DNA from: Candidatus Bathyarchaeota archaeon
Lineage (GTDB): Archaea; Thermoproteota; Bathyarchaeia; RBG-16-48-13; GCA-020355125
Reading direction: 5' to 3'
Assembly (NCBI GenBank): GCA_030670615.1
Contig: DAOVBJ010000006.1
Location: 1 to 13,635 of the forward strand
Length of the DNA: 13,635 nucleotides
The position numbers and the translations under genes are program-made. The notes under the pieces are model-generated. The model was not told where the DNA came from and made no database searches. It worked only from the letters and a program-made list of their open reading frames with translations. Positions 7,003-13,635 of this stretch are shown here, in pieces; the first letter of the stretch is position 1; each line of letters begins with the position of its first letter.

Positions 7003-7016
7003 TAGCTAACTAGCTA
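7003..7016. repeat. TAGCTA-AC-TAGCTA, copy 5 of 7
   Basis: Two TAGCTA hexamers in direct order separated by AC, about 140-155 bases before the preferred PPC start. It also contains GCTAAC, linking it to the elements in the 6131-6449 spacer. Confidence 0.45.
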
Positions 7017-7157
7017 CAGGCTCAATACTCAACTAATGTGGTTTTCGCTTCTGCTAAAGTATGCGCTGGACTCAACTTTATCGTACGAATGAAAACATTT
7101 CACGACGACAAGGAATGTTTATTTATGGTAGCTCCCAATTCGTTTGAAGGGTTTTTT

Positions 7158-7550
7158 ATGAAGCATGTTGAAGGTAGTTGCGGAAAAATGGTCTTCGTCA
7201 AACTCTCTCGAGGCGAAGATTTAGTTAGGTCAATCCAGGCGGTTGCTGACGCGAGGAATATTTCGGCTGGAGCCTTTTTCGCCATAGGGACCTTATCCCA
7301 GGCCTCCTTCTACTTTTACCGTCCTAAGCCCAGTCCAGTAACTATAAAGAAGCCTTTAGAGATCGTTGCTTTCAGTGGAAGCATCTCACTACGGGGAAAT
7401 GAGACAAGAGTACACGGCCATATCGATGTGACCGACTCTGATTTCCGCTCCCAAGGCGGACACCTTCTGGAGGGAAGTATCGTCGACGCCATGGCCTTCG
7501 TTGTGATCTTCGAGTTGGTAGGTGCTGACATCTCCGAACTGAGCCTGTAG
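7158..7550 (+). CDS. PPC/DUF296-domain protein (predicted DNA-binding or metal-binding)
   Basis: The 130-residue product is a single PPC/DUF296 domain. It begins with the family opening VKLSRGEDLVRSIQAVADARNI, then GAFFAIGTLSQASFYFY, and ends with VHGHIDVTDSD and GGHLLEGSIVDA. H86, H88 and H102 are the conserved histidines that bind a metal in solved prokaryotic members. In plants the domain occurs in AT-hook proteins; in prokaryotes it stands alone and its role is poorly known. ATG 7158 is chosen because AAGGG is six bases upstream and the domain starts at once; ATG 7089 and GTG 7038 are in frame but would add an unconserved tail. It is monocistronic. Confidence 0.85.
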   Translation: MKHVEGSCGKMVFVKLSRGEDLVRSIQAVADARNISAGAFFAIGTLSQASFYFYRPKPSPVTIKKPLEIVAFSGSISLRGNETRVHGHIDVTDSDFRSQGGHLLEGSIVDAMAFVVIFELVGADISELSL

Positions 7551-7693
7551 TACTCAACGTACTCCTTGGCTTACCATACCCTTCTTCCCCTTTTTCATTC
7601 ATGAATACCCCACGTTCTATTTTCTACGTATGTCCGTTCTTCGAAGTCTTGTAGACGCTTCAAAACGCTTCAGAAACCTTCTACCCCTTCAAC

Positions 7694-7801
7694 ATGAACC
7701 CTAAAACTGAAACAACTCAAAATCCACAGCCTCAACAGCTTTCCGGCGTCTTACCTCTTGGCTGCCCCTCATGCAAAGGAATGCATAGGACGCCGACTTA
7801 G
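7694..7801 (+). CDS. Candidate 35-residue small protein with one CxxC knuckle
   Basis: ATG 7694 opens a short frame ending at TAG 7799-7801. The product has a Pro/Gln/Thr-rich front half and then LGCPSCKGMH, a single zinc-knuckle-like CxxC. No Shine-Dalgarno is visible, and the second cysteine pair of a normal zinc ribbon is missing. It could be a genuine small protein, the head of a frameshifted zinc-ribbon gene, or chance. Confidence 0.2.
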   Translation: MNPKTETTQNPQPQQLSGVLPLGCPSCKGMHRTPT

Positions 7802-7897
7802 AAAACGTTTGAGCCTATCATCTAACAACATCCGAATCAGTGACATTGAAAAAAGTTTAACCTCCGCCTTAAAAGATTTAACCAAAACAATCGTCAG

Positions 7898-7911
7898 GGG
7901 TTTCAAAACCC
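7898..7911. promoter_or_regulatory. GGGTTT-CA-AAACCC dyad
   Basis: A perfect 6-2-6 inverted repeat within the long gene-poor stretch, with the same geometry and the same CA centre as the dyad at 4961-4974. Too short to call a terminator; an operator is possible. Confidence 0.25.
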
Positions 7912-8129
7912 ACCGCTTATCGCGCATACACAAATTTTTTGGTTCAAAAATACATTTCTCTCATTCTTGGTCTTCATATAACAAGCGCTCTTTGAAAGCA
8001 AAAAGGCTTCGACAGAGATGACAGCCGAGTGATTCGCTTTTCCGAACGCTACGCTTTCCCGATTTACTATTCACGCCTAGTAACGGTCGTCTGTCCCTAC
8101 AGATCTTTTAGTTCTGAGGAAACGAGAGT

Positions 8130-8963
8130 TTATTTGAATTTGTCGGAATATGGGTCCCATCCAGATGTACGGAGATCTTCGTTGAACCCGTTTAATTGGT
8201 CCATGTCGTCCCTCGTAATATTGAAGTCAAACACCTGCGCGTTCTCGATGATTCGTTCCTTATGTACGGATTTTGGAATCACGATCGCTTTCTGCTGTAG
8301 GCTCCAGCGAATCAGTATCTGGGCGGGTGATCGACCATACTTGGCCGCGATTGTTACCAGTTTGGGGTCATTTAGTTTTACTGTACTTGTCAAGGGACTC
8401 CACGCCTCGATTTTGATGCTTTTTCCTTTGCAGTATTCTTGGAGCTCTTTTTGATAGAGGTAGGGCGTGAATTCAATTTGGTTGACCGAGGGAACGACCT
8501 CCGTTTCCGCCAAAAGCTCCTCGATGTGTCGAATTGTAAAATTGCTCACACCGATCGCGTGTGCCTTTCCCTCCGCCAGAATTTTCTCCATTGCTTTCCA
8601 CGTTTCAACCCGGCGTCCAGACACGGGCCAATGGACGAGATAGAGATCCACAAAGTCCACTCCCAAATTCTTGAGGCTTCGATCGATGGCTGCAAGCGTG
8701 TTATCGTAGCCATGATCGTCGTTCCACAGCTTGGTGGTGATAAAGACTTCGTCTCGGGGTAAGCCGCTTCGTTTGACCCCGATTCCCACATCCCGTTCAT
8801 TTCCATACGCTTTCGCCGTATCAATGTGTCGGTACCCCGCTTCCAACGCCCATACAATCGCGTTTTGAACTGACTCGCCAGTAGCACGGAGAGTACCAAG
8901 GCCCAGGACGGGTATTTCAACTCCGTTATTCAAATCAATTTTCGATTCTAAATCAAGCTTCAT
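8130..8963 (-). CDS. Aldo/keto reductase (AKR family, NADPH-type)
   Basis: The 277-residue TIM-barrel oxidoreductase has the full catalytic tetrad D48, Y53, K78 and H111 (HIDTAKAYGNE, ITTKLW, LVHWP). AIGVSNF (136-142), NQIEF and VIPKSVHKERIIEN (228-241) form the cofactor site; K231, S232 and R237 are the residues that favour NADPH. Length and motifs are those of 2,5-diketogluconate-reductase/prostaglandin-F-synthase-like AKRs, which reduce a wide range of aldehydes and ketones. The ATG at 8963 has GGAGGT about nine bases upstream. It is divergent from the MFS gene across a 273-bp spacer with several palindromes, so the two may be controlled together. The physiological substrate is not deducible. 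Confidence 0.94.
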   Translation of the reverse strand: MKLDLESKIDLNNGVEIPVLGLGTLRATGESVQNAIVWALEAGYRHIDTAKAYGNERDVGIGVKRSGLPRDEVFITTKLWNDDHGYDNTLAAIDRSLKNLGVDFVDLYLVHWPVSGRRVETWKAMEKILAEGKAHAIGVSNFTIRHIEELLAETEVVPSVNQIEFTPYLYQKELQEYCKGKSIKIEAWSPLTSTVKLNDPKLVTIAAKYGRSPAQILIRWSLQQKAIVIPKSVHKERIIENAQVFDFNITRDDMDQLNGFNEDLRTSGWDPYSDKFK

Positions 8964-8982
8964 TTACAAAGACCTCCATAAC

Positions 8983-8998
8983 TTGCTAGCTTGCTAAC
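8983..8998. repeat. TTGCTAGCTTGCTAAC, copy 6 of 7 (variant)
   Basis: A GCTAGC palindrome with a directly repeated TTGCTA, just 20-35 bases upstream of the aldo/keto reductase ATG and immediately before its Shine-Dalgarno. At this distance it is probably in the leader or at the transcript start. Confidence 0.4.
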
Positions 8999-9003
8999 CA
9001 TTA

Positions 9004-9011
9004 AAACGTTT
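9004..9011. promoter_or_regulatory. AAACGTTT palindrome, reductase side
   Basis: An 8-bp perfect palindrome 41-48 bases upstream of the aldo/keto reductase start. The same octamer recurs at 9142-9149 and 7803-7810. Two copies in one divergent spacer suggest a shared regulator of the reductase and the transporter. Confidence 0.35.
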
Positions 9012-9136
9012 AGGACGATGATATCAAAGCACCTCTAGATTTCACTCGAACAGTCTTCCCTTCGGAACATAATGTTGCTTTAATTAGGTAACGCAAGTTA
9101 AAGGCGGTTCTCCTTCCCTCGCTCGATGAATGACCT

Positions 9137-9156
9137 GACCCAAACGTTTGAGGGTC
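9137..9156. promoter_or_regulatory. Operator-like dyad upstream of the MFS gene
   Basis: GACCC at 9137-9141 and GGGTC at 9152-9156 enclose AAACGTTT, giving a nested dyad broken only by GA on the right side. It lies 81-100 bases before the MFS start. MFS exporters are often controlled by TetR- or MarR-type repressors binding such sites, but no regulator gene is in the window. Confidence 0.4.
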
Positions 9157-9236
9157 GTCGATAATAGTTGAGAATACTTTAAATCTTTGGAGGATGCAAC
9201 AACAACGCTTATTCATTGGAGGGGAGATGACGGTGT

Positions 9237-10463
9237 TTGGCTAGTGTTTGGAGCAGTGCCTCGCGGATCCTTCGGGGTAACCTGGGTGTTCTGATTCTTT
9301 CTTCCGGTATCTGGAACGTGGCGAGTGGTTTAGCCAATCCCTACTTCTCGCTCTACGTCTTAGCTTTGGGCGGTTCATATTTTGAGGTCGGCTTGACAAG
9401 TGCCATCGGCAACCTCTTCATGATACTTCCCCTCATTTTCGCGGGGTCCTTGACCGACATCATCGGACGGAAAAAACTCGTCGTCTATTTAGGATTTCTC
9501 CTTTCCTTTGTTTACATAATCTTCTCGCAAGCGCCAAGCTGGGAATTCCTCCTTCTAGGTCAATCCTTGAATAACCTCATTTCAGGCTTCAGAAGCCCTG
9601 CCTTCTCGTCCCTCGTCGCCGATTCTACGGATCCTGACGACCGCGTCTTAGCCATCGCCCTTCAGCAGAGGGTTCCACAAGCCATGAGGCTGATCTCGCC
9701 TATTCTCGGAGGCTACTTCATTGATCAACTTGGCATCCTACCCGCCATGCGATGGTTCTACATCATCACGTTCTTTGCTTGCATAGCAACCCACCTTCTT
9801 CGACATAAGTATCTTAAGGAGACTTTTACCCCCGAGGACCGTGACCTTATTGATGGGTTGAAGTCAACGCTGACCGAAATTAAGGAGCTTTCGTCAAGGG
9901 TGTCACGGCAAGCCCTCTTTCTCATAGGCATCAATGCCGTCCTTCATTTGGCTCTCATGACCTCCAGTTCGTATTGGGTGATCTACGCCACCGACGACGT
10001 GGTAGGTTTAACCGCCTCCGAGTGGGGCCTCATCACAATTGTTCAGGACATCGTCATAATCGTGTTCACCATCGTTTTCAGCTTAGCTGCAGACAAGTAT
10101 GGCAAATTCCGCTTCGTATTAGCGTCTTTACTCTTGACGCCCATAACCATTGCTCTGTTTCCCTTTAGCAGTACCTTCACCGAGATCCTCTTACTACGCG
10201 CGGCCTTCAGCCTCTTTATCAGTATGAGAACCGCTGCATTCTCTGCCATGTTCATCGACTACTCGCCGCAAGCGTTTCGAGGCAGATTAAACGCCTTCCA
10301 AAGCTTTGCCTCACGACCCATGGTCATAGCGGGAAGCCTTCTCGGAGGCTACTTCTACCAAAATCTTTCGAAGACCGCGCCCTTCTTCATCACTGCCGCA
10401 GTCATGGGTTCAGTGGGAACAGCCTTCTTTCTCTTAATCAAAGAACCGAAAATCAAGGAATGA
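9237..10463 (+). CDS. Major facilitator superfamily transporter
   Basis: A 408-residue integral membrane protein with about twelve hydrophobic segments in two halves joined by a polar loop (LKETFTPEDRDLIDGLKSTLTEIKEL, near residues 195-220). The MFS motif A is GSLTDIIGRKK at 70-80, with a weaker second copy (FSLAADKYGKFRF) in the second half. The start is TTG 9237: an in-frame TGA at 9228-9230 rules out anything earlier, and a purine-rich GGAGGGGAG is just upstream. The overall look is that of a drug or metabolite exporter, but MFS substrates cannot be read from sequence. It is divergent from the aldo/keto reductase and converges with the UvrA operon. A five-codon reading frame (ATG 9227) overlaps its start. 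Confidence 0.92.
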   Translation: MASVWSSASRILRGNLGVLILSSGIWNVASGLANPYFSLYVLALGGSYFEVGLTSAIGNLFMILPLIFAGSLTDIIGRKKLVVYLGFLLSFVYIIFSQAPSWEFLLLGQSLNNLISGFRSPAFSSLVADSTDPDDRVLAIALQQRVPQAMRLISPILGGYFIDQLGILPAMRWFYIITFFACIATHLLRHKYLKETFTPEDRDLIDGLKSTLTEIKELSSRVSRQALFLIGINAVLHLALMTSSSYWVIYATDDVVGLTASEWGLITIVQDIVIIVFTIVFSLAADKYGKFRFVLASLLLTPITIALFPFSSTFTEILLLRAAFSLFISMRTAAFSAMFIDYSPQAFRGRLNAFQSFASRPMVIAGSLLGGYFYQNLSKTAPFFITAAVMGSVGTAFFLLIKEPKIKE

Positions 10464-10503
10464 CCCAGCGATATCTACGTCGACCTACGCGCCATAGACC
10501 ACA

Positions 10504-10561
10504 GAGCACTATCTGGAGCTAGCTAGCAGCTGTGTATACTGCTCCTACTCCTGTTTTTTTT
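10504..10561 (+). terminator. Likely terminator of the MFS gene
   Basis: Eight Ts at 10554-10561 follow the MFS stop by about 90 bases, preceded by a loose stem (GAGCA 10504-10508 with TGCTC 10540-10544) that encloses the AGCTAGCTAGC palindrome. The T-run is the convincing part and would suffice as an archaeal-type terminator; the stem is weak. Confidence 0.45.
10517..10527. repeat. AGCTAGCTAGC, copy 7 of 7
   Basis: The only copy between convergent gene ends rather than upstream of a start. This argues that the motif family is not simply a promoter element. It is followed by AGCT and lies just before the T-run at 10554. Confidence 0.45.
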
Positions 10562-10567
10562 AGACTG

Positions 10568-11611
10568 TTAAAACCGATGAGGTTTCCTTGGATAGGGTTG
10601 AAATGGTGTCCTTGGTTCCATACTTACCCAGTCTGTTTCTTCATCCAGTCGTGATAAGGAGCGTAATAGATCAAAGGTAATCCAACGCGAGACCTCAGGA
10701 TGATGTTTGTACTCCCATAACCCATAGGGGCCCTGTAGTTCCTTTACAAATTTAATGTTATCTGCGACACGTCTGTCCTCTAAACTCGCACCAATTCGCC
10801 ACGATAAATCCAATATCTGCGCAACATCATACCGTCTGAAATATGTGAAGCTTCCCCTAGAGCGCTCAGCCCCAATAATTCGTGCGACTTCGAATCCTAG
10901 GGTATTCGCCTGTCGTTGCTCATGAGCTAATAATAGATCCAATCCACGTCGTGCTGCCTGACTCGTCCGCTGTTTAGGATGCAACGCCAACGCACTTACT
11001 GCTGCTGTTGTATTGGTTCGACACCCATATTTCGTGTGCGCCAGACGACGATATCCAGCTGCAAAAATGTATTTCTCGCGATGCCTTCCAGAAGGCCACC
11101 CGCCCTGTGGCAATTGTTCTTCAAGGAGCCAGTCATAGGCACGTTCGGCACGGGGATCAGTGGAGTAACCCGCCCAGGCCAACCCCAGGAGTGGTAATGC
11201 TGTTTGAAGAGGAATCATATGATATTTGATATCGGATAGTTGAGCAGTGTCACGAACTTCTTCCTGCATACTTAATGGCCACGAGCCATCATCTTGTTGA
11301 TGTGCAAAGATAAACTCAGCACCTCTTTTAACTGCAGAGTGTTCACGGCCAAGCCCAGCATAACCTAAGCCCATAAGAGCTTGGGCCGTTAACCGGATTT
11401 CTCCGACAATAGCATCACCGCCTTCTCTTCCCCGCCACGAGCCCTCCTCATTTTGTAACGCTAAGAAACTCAAAATTAATGGGTCCTCTTCTTGAAGTTT
11501 CTTGAGTTCACAGACTTCCTCATCATCCTCGGGACGGTTTAGGAGATCACGTAGCACCAAAATCCGCAGACTTGGTGAGGGGTCAGCCAATAACAATGGC
11601 ACCCACGTCAT
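10568..11611 (-). CDS. Terpenoid-cyclase-like (prenyltransferase/squalene-oxidase repeat) protein of unknown role
   Basis: The 347-residue protein is built from helix-pair repeats of the alpha/alpha toroid type. QW-like turns are at LQNEEGSW (52-59), HQQDDGSW (104-111), LPQGGW (167-172) and LQGPYGLW (292-299). The DxDD acid motif of true squalene-hopene cyclases is not present, so cyclase activity is doubtful. The first 40 residues (LADPSPSLRILVLRDLLNRPEDD) resemble a HEAT-like helix pair often found at the head of such proteins. There is no signal peptide. Its ATG overlaps the stop of the UvrA-like gene (ATGA at 11608-11611), with GGAG eight bases before it, so the two are translationally coupled. 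Relatives are widespread but uncharacterised; the link to UvrA is the only functional clue. Confidence 0.85.
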   Translation of the reverse strand: MTWVPLLLADPSPSLRILVLRDLLNRPEDDEEVCELKKLQEEDPLILSFLALQNEEGSWRGREGGDAIVGEIRLTAQALMGLGYAGLGREHSAVKRGAEFIFAHQQDDGSWPLSMQEEVRDTAQLSDIKYHMIPLQTALPLLGLAWAGYSTDPRAERAYDWLLEEQLPQGGWPSGRHREKYIFAAGYRRLAHTKYGCRTNTTAAVSALALHPKQRTSQAARRGLDLLLAHEQRQANTLGFEVARIIGAERSRGSFTYFRRYDVAQILDLSWRIGASLEDRRVADNIKFVKELQGPYGLWEYKHHPEVSRWITFDLLRSLSRLDEETDWVSMEPRTPFQPYPRKPHRF

Positions 11612-13635
11612 GTTCTCATCTCCAGCACTTCTCGGAGATATGGGGCAGTAGGCGTATCCATTTTCGCCACGTCTTCAGGCGTTCCCTCTGCAATGACCAG
11701 TCCACCATCTGGTCCGCCACCTGGTCCGAGTTCAATAAGCCAATCACAATGAGCTAATAAGTGGGGATGATGCTCTACCACGATAACAGTATTTCCAGTA
11801 TTAACCAATTGGTTCAAGACAGTTATTAGCTGAGCCACATCCTCCATATGAAGACCCACTGTGGGCTCATCCAAGATGTATAGCGTCTGATTTTCTGTCT
11901 TCTTACACAACTCTTTCGCTATTTTTAACCGCTGTACTTCTCCCCCCGACAAAGAGTATGCCGGTTGATCCCACACTAAATACCCCAAACCCACTTGTCG
12001 GACAACATTTAGGGGTTTTGCGAGCTTCTCTTCATCTTTGAAAAGCTCATGCACTTCATCTAAAGTCATGGCATTAATCTCGGGTAAGGCCACACCATTG
12101 AAGCGAATCTCCCAGGCCTCTGGTCGATAACCAGTACCCTTGCAGGTTTCGCATTCCGTGTACTCATCGGGTAAAAAGCCCATGTCAATGCGGATTCGAC
12201 CCCTTCCCTTGCAGGCTGAGCAGCGTTTACTTAATGCCTGTTTATCTAACCCGAGGGCTTGAGCGTCATCACAGTCCGCATAAATCTTTTGTACATGCTT
12301 TGTTAGACCGAGAAAACCCGCTGGACTTCGAATTCCTCTTCGGGACTGGTCTACGATGAAAGCACGTTTTGGGGGGTTTTCGATAGAATCGTGTTCACCA
12401 GGCTCGAGAGGTTCTCGTGCGAACGATGAAGAGTATGATTTCTTCACCAGTGCTCGACCCAGAGTATCAATTATTAACGTACTTTTCCCTGAGCCAGAAA
12501 CGCCACAGACTCCTGTGAATGTTCCCAACGGCAGCTGGGCCTCCTTCACGCGGAGATTGTGAGCCCGTGCACCCTTAATTTCGATCCAACCCCGCGGTTT
12601 ACGTCTTTGATTTAGCCAAATCCCATCTTTGAGGTCTTTATATTCGGGAGTTAACCTTAGTGTGTCGTCTTTAAGCCATTTACCTGTAACGGAGTTTGCC
12701 TTGACGATTTGGTCTGGTGTCCCTTCGGCGACAATCTCTCCTCCTAAAGCACCTGCTCCAGGTCCCAGGTCAATCACATGATCAGCAGCTCGAATGAGCA
12801 GTAAGTCGTGTTCTACAATAATCACCGTGTTCCCTTCATCCCGAAGCTCCTTCAAGGCGTCGCGAAGGGCTTCCAACTCGGAGGGATGCATTCCTCGTGA
12901 GGGCTCATCAGCCAATATTGTTAGCGAAGTCAATCCACTACCTAATAGGCTTGCTAATTGAATTCGTTGGGCTTCACCAGCCGATAAGGTTCCTGTGGGA
13001 CGATTTAGGTTTAAATATCCTAACCCAACTTGACCTAAGAATCGCAGTCGTCTAAGGGAAGTGTAGAGGCTAGTTTCGAGATAAGGGCTTTCTGCTGGTA
13101 GTGGAGGAATTACTTTCAACAGTTCCTCTAACTCTGTTAAGGGCATTTCACATAACTCATATATGTTACGTCCTTGGAGTGTGACTGCAAGAAATTCGGG
13201 AAGCAGTCCCTTCCCCTTACATTCTGGGCAAACCACGGTCTTAGTATACGTTCCGTGGATATCCCCTTCCCACAACCAACTATTTTTCCCAAAGAATCCC
13301 CGCCACCTCCTCTTCTGGGTCCTTAATTGTCCCTTCATAGGTCCCGTTGATTTACTCTGATAGGTAATCACGTAGGTTTCATCATCACCAAATAGAAAGG
13401 CGTTCTGAGCCTTTTTTGACATCTCATTCCAAGGTGTCTTGAACGAATCGAAACCATATCGTTGGCCAAGTGCTGGAATTAAAGGCTGATCCTTACAAAG
13501 ATAGGTTTTGGGCCAATATCCTGGTGACCACATGGCTCCGTTACACAATGGCTTTTCAGGGTGAATGATAAGTTTGTCAGGTTGCGGCGATTGAATGGTT
13601 CCAATCCCACTGCATCTACCACATGAACTAGCAAA
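11608..13635 (-). CDS. UvrA-family excinuclease ATPase subunit or UvrA paralogue (N-terminus off the window)
   Basis: The frame is open to the right edge, giving 675 visible residues. These align in order with UvrA from its first CPxCxGxG knuckle (CGRCSGIG, residues 5-12) onward. VCPECKGKGLLPE (135-147) follows, then the first ABC signature LSAGEAQR and ILADEPSRGMH. The second half has Walker A GVSGSGKST (378-386), a zinc finger with cysteines near 472, 475, 495 and 498 around RIRIDMGFLPD, the second signature LSGGEVQR and Walker B LYILDEPTVGLH. UvrA recognises damaged DNA in nucleotide excision repair. About 280 residues, including the first Walker A, lie beyond the edge. Departures from canonical UvrA (LSAGE for LSGGE, ADEPSRGMH, and SRRGIRSPAGFLG where RTPRSNPATYTG is usual) suggest a paralogue, so no gene symbol is given. 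Confidence 0.88.
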   Translation of the reverse strand, partial: FASSCGRCSGIGTIQSPQPDKLIIHPEKPLCNGAMWSPGYWPKTYLCKDQPLIPALGQRYGFDSFKTPWNEMSKKAQNAFLFGDDETYVITYQSKSTGPMKGQLRTQKRRWRGFFGKNSWLWEGDIHGTYTKTVVCPECKGKGLLPEFLAVTLQGRNIYELCEMPLTELEELLKVIPPLPAESPYLETSLYTSLRRLRFLGQVGLGYLNLNRPTGTLSAGEAQRIQLASLLGSGLTSLTILADEPSRGMHPSELEALRDALKELRDEGNTVIIVEHDLLLIRAADHVIDLGPGAGALGGEIVAEGTPDQIVKANSVTGKWLKDDTLRLTPEYKDLKDGIWLNQRRKPRGWIEIKGARAHNLRVKEAQLPLGTFTGVCGVSGSGKSTLIIDTLGRALVKKSYSSSFAREPLEPGEHDSIENPPKRAFIVDQSRRGIRSPAGFLGLTKHVQKIYADCDDAQALGLDKQALSKRCSACKGRGRIRIDMGFLPDEYTECETCKGTGYRPEAWEIRFNGVALPEINAMTLDEVHELFKDEEKLAKPLNVVRQVGLGYLVWDQPAYSLSGGEVQRLKIAKELCKKTENQTLYILDEPTVGLHMEDVAQLITVLNQLVNTGNTVIVVEHHPHLLAHCDWLIELGPGGGPDGGLVIAEGTPEDVAKMDTPTAPYLREVLEMRT

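Larger units (their letters stand above)
6852..7157. other. Spacer between the VOC and PPC genes
   Basis: The first part carries a probable terminator hairpin (6918-6946) and the second a doubled TAGCTA element (7003-7016). The PPC reading frame is open back to a GTG at 7038, but that extension does not resemble the family. No RNA gene is seen. Confidence 0.45.
7551..8129. other. 579-bp stretch without a convincing gene
   Basis: The left part is pyrimidine-rich. Two short overlapping plus-strand frames exist (7694-7801 and 7758-8021); neither has a good ribosome binding site. AAACGTTTGAG at 7803-7813 matches the core of the dyad upstream of the MFS gene. GGGTTT-CA-AAACCC lies at 7898-7911. 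I see no tRNA, repeat array or transposase remnant. The stretch is long for this window and could hold a small RNA or a decayed gene. Confidence 0.5.

Noticed and set aside
7758..8021. 87-codon basic frame starting at TTG
   Set aside because: No ribosome binding site or recognised motif; kept only as part of the unexplained stretch.
8029..8454. 141-codon plus-strand frame
   Set aside because: Mostly antisense to the clear aldo/keto reductase, with no domain-like pattern of its own.
9010..9216. 68-codon minus-strand frame in the reductase/transporter spacer
   Set aside because: No family features, cysteine-rich start looks random, and it overlaps the palindromic promoter region.
1..13635. 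CRISPR arrays, transposases, integrases, attachment sites, rRNA and tRNA genes
   Set aside because: Looked for in both strands by eye; no regular repeats, transposase motifs or RNA gene hallmarks were found.

Overview
The window is about 13.6 kb of moderate-GC prokaryotic DNA with twelve clear genes, one of them split, and unusually roomy intergenic spaces. Shine-Dalgarno-like sequences precede most starts, GTG and TTG starts are common, and there are no introns, CRISPR arrays, insertion sequences or RNA genes that I can see. A corrinoid protein beside a URO-D-type methyltransferase points to an uncultured anaerobe. An archaeon or a deep-branching bacterium would both fit, and the sequence alone does not settle which.

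Layout from left to right: a metal-dependent alkaline-phosphatase-superfamily phosphodiesterase (minus strand, running off the left edge); a compact divergent control region with two hairpin-like inverted repeats flanking CTAGCTAG; a corrinoid protein followed by a URO-D-family corrinoid methyltransferase (plus), which is cut in two by a single in-frame TAA; a zinc-type medium-chain dehydrogenase and an N-terminally shortened M29-like metallopeptidase domain (both minus); a small cupin, a glyoxalase-fold (VOC) protein and a PPC/DUF296 protein (all plus, each separated by long spacers); a 579-bp stretch without a convincing gene; an aldo/keto reductase (minus) divergent from an MFS transporter (plus); and finally a terpenoid-cyclase-like repeat protein translationally coupled to a UvrA-family ATPase (both minus), the latter running off the right edge.

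Functionally the left part looks like methyl-group transfer (methylated corrinoid to an acceptor through a URO-D-fold enzyme), but no substrate-specific methyltransferase is present. The middle is a loose collection of small metabolic, redox and possible detoxification proteins (dehydrogenase, cupin, VOC, aldo/keto reductase, exporter). The right end is a UvrA-like DNA-repair or ABC ATPase operon with a protein of unknown role.

The most striking unexplained signal is a short palindromic motif, TAGCTAGCTA or variants, that recurs at least seven times and only between genes. A second palindrome, AAACGTTT, occurs three times, also only between genes, in the 7.8-9.15 kb part. The other items worth checking are the TAA inside the URO-D gene, the truncated M29 protein, and the symmetric divergent control region at 1824-1980.
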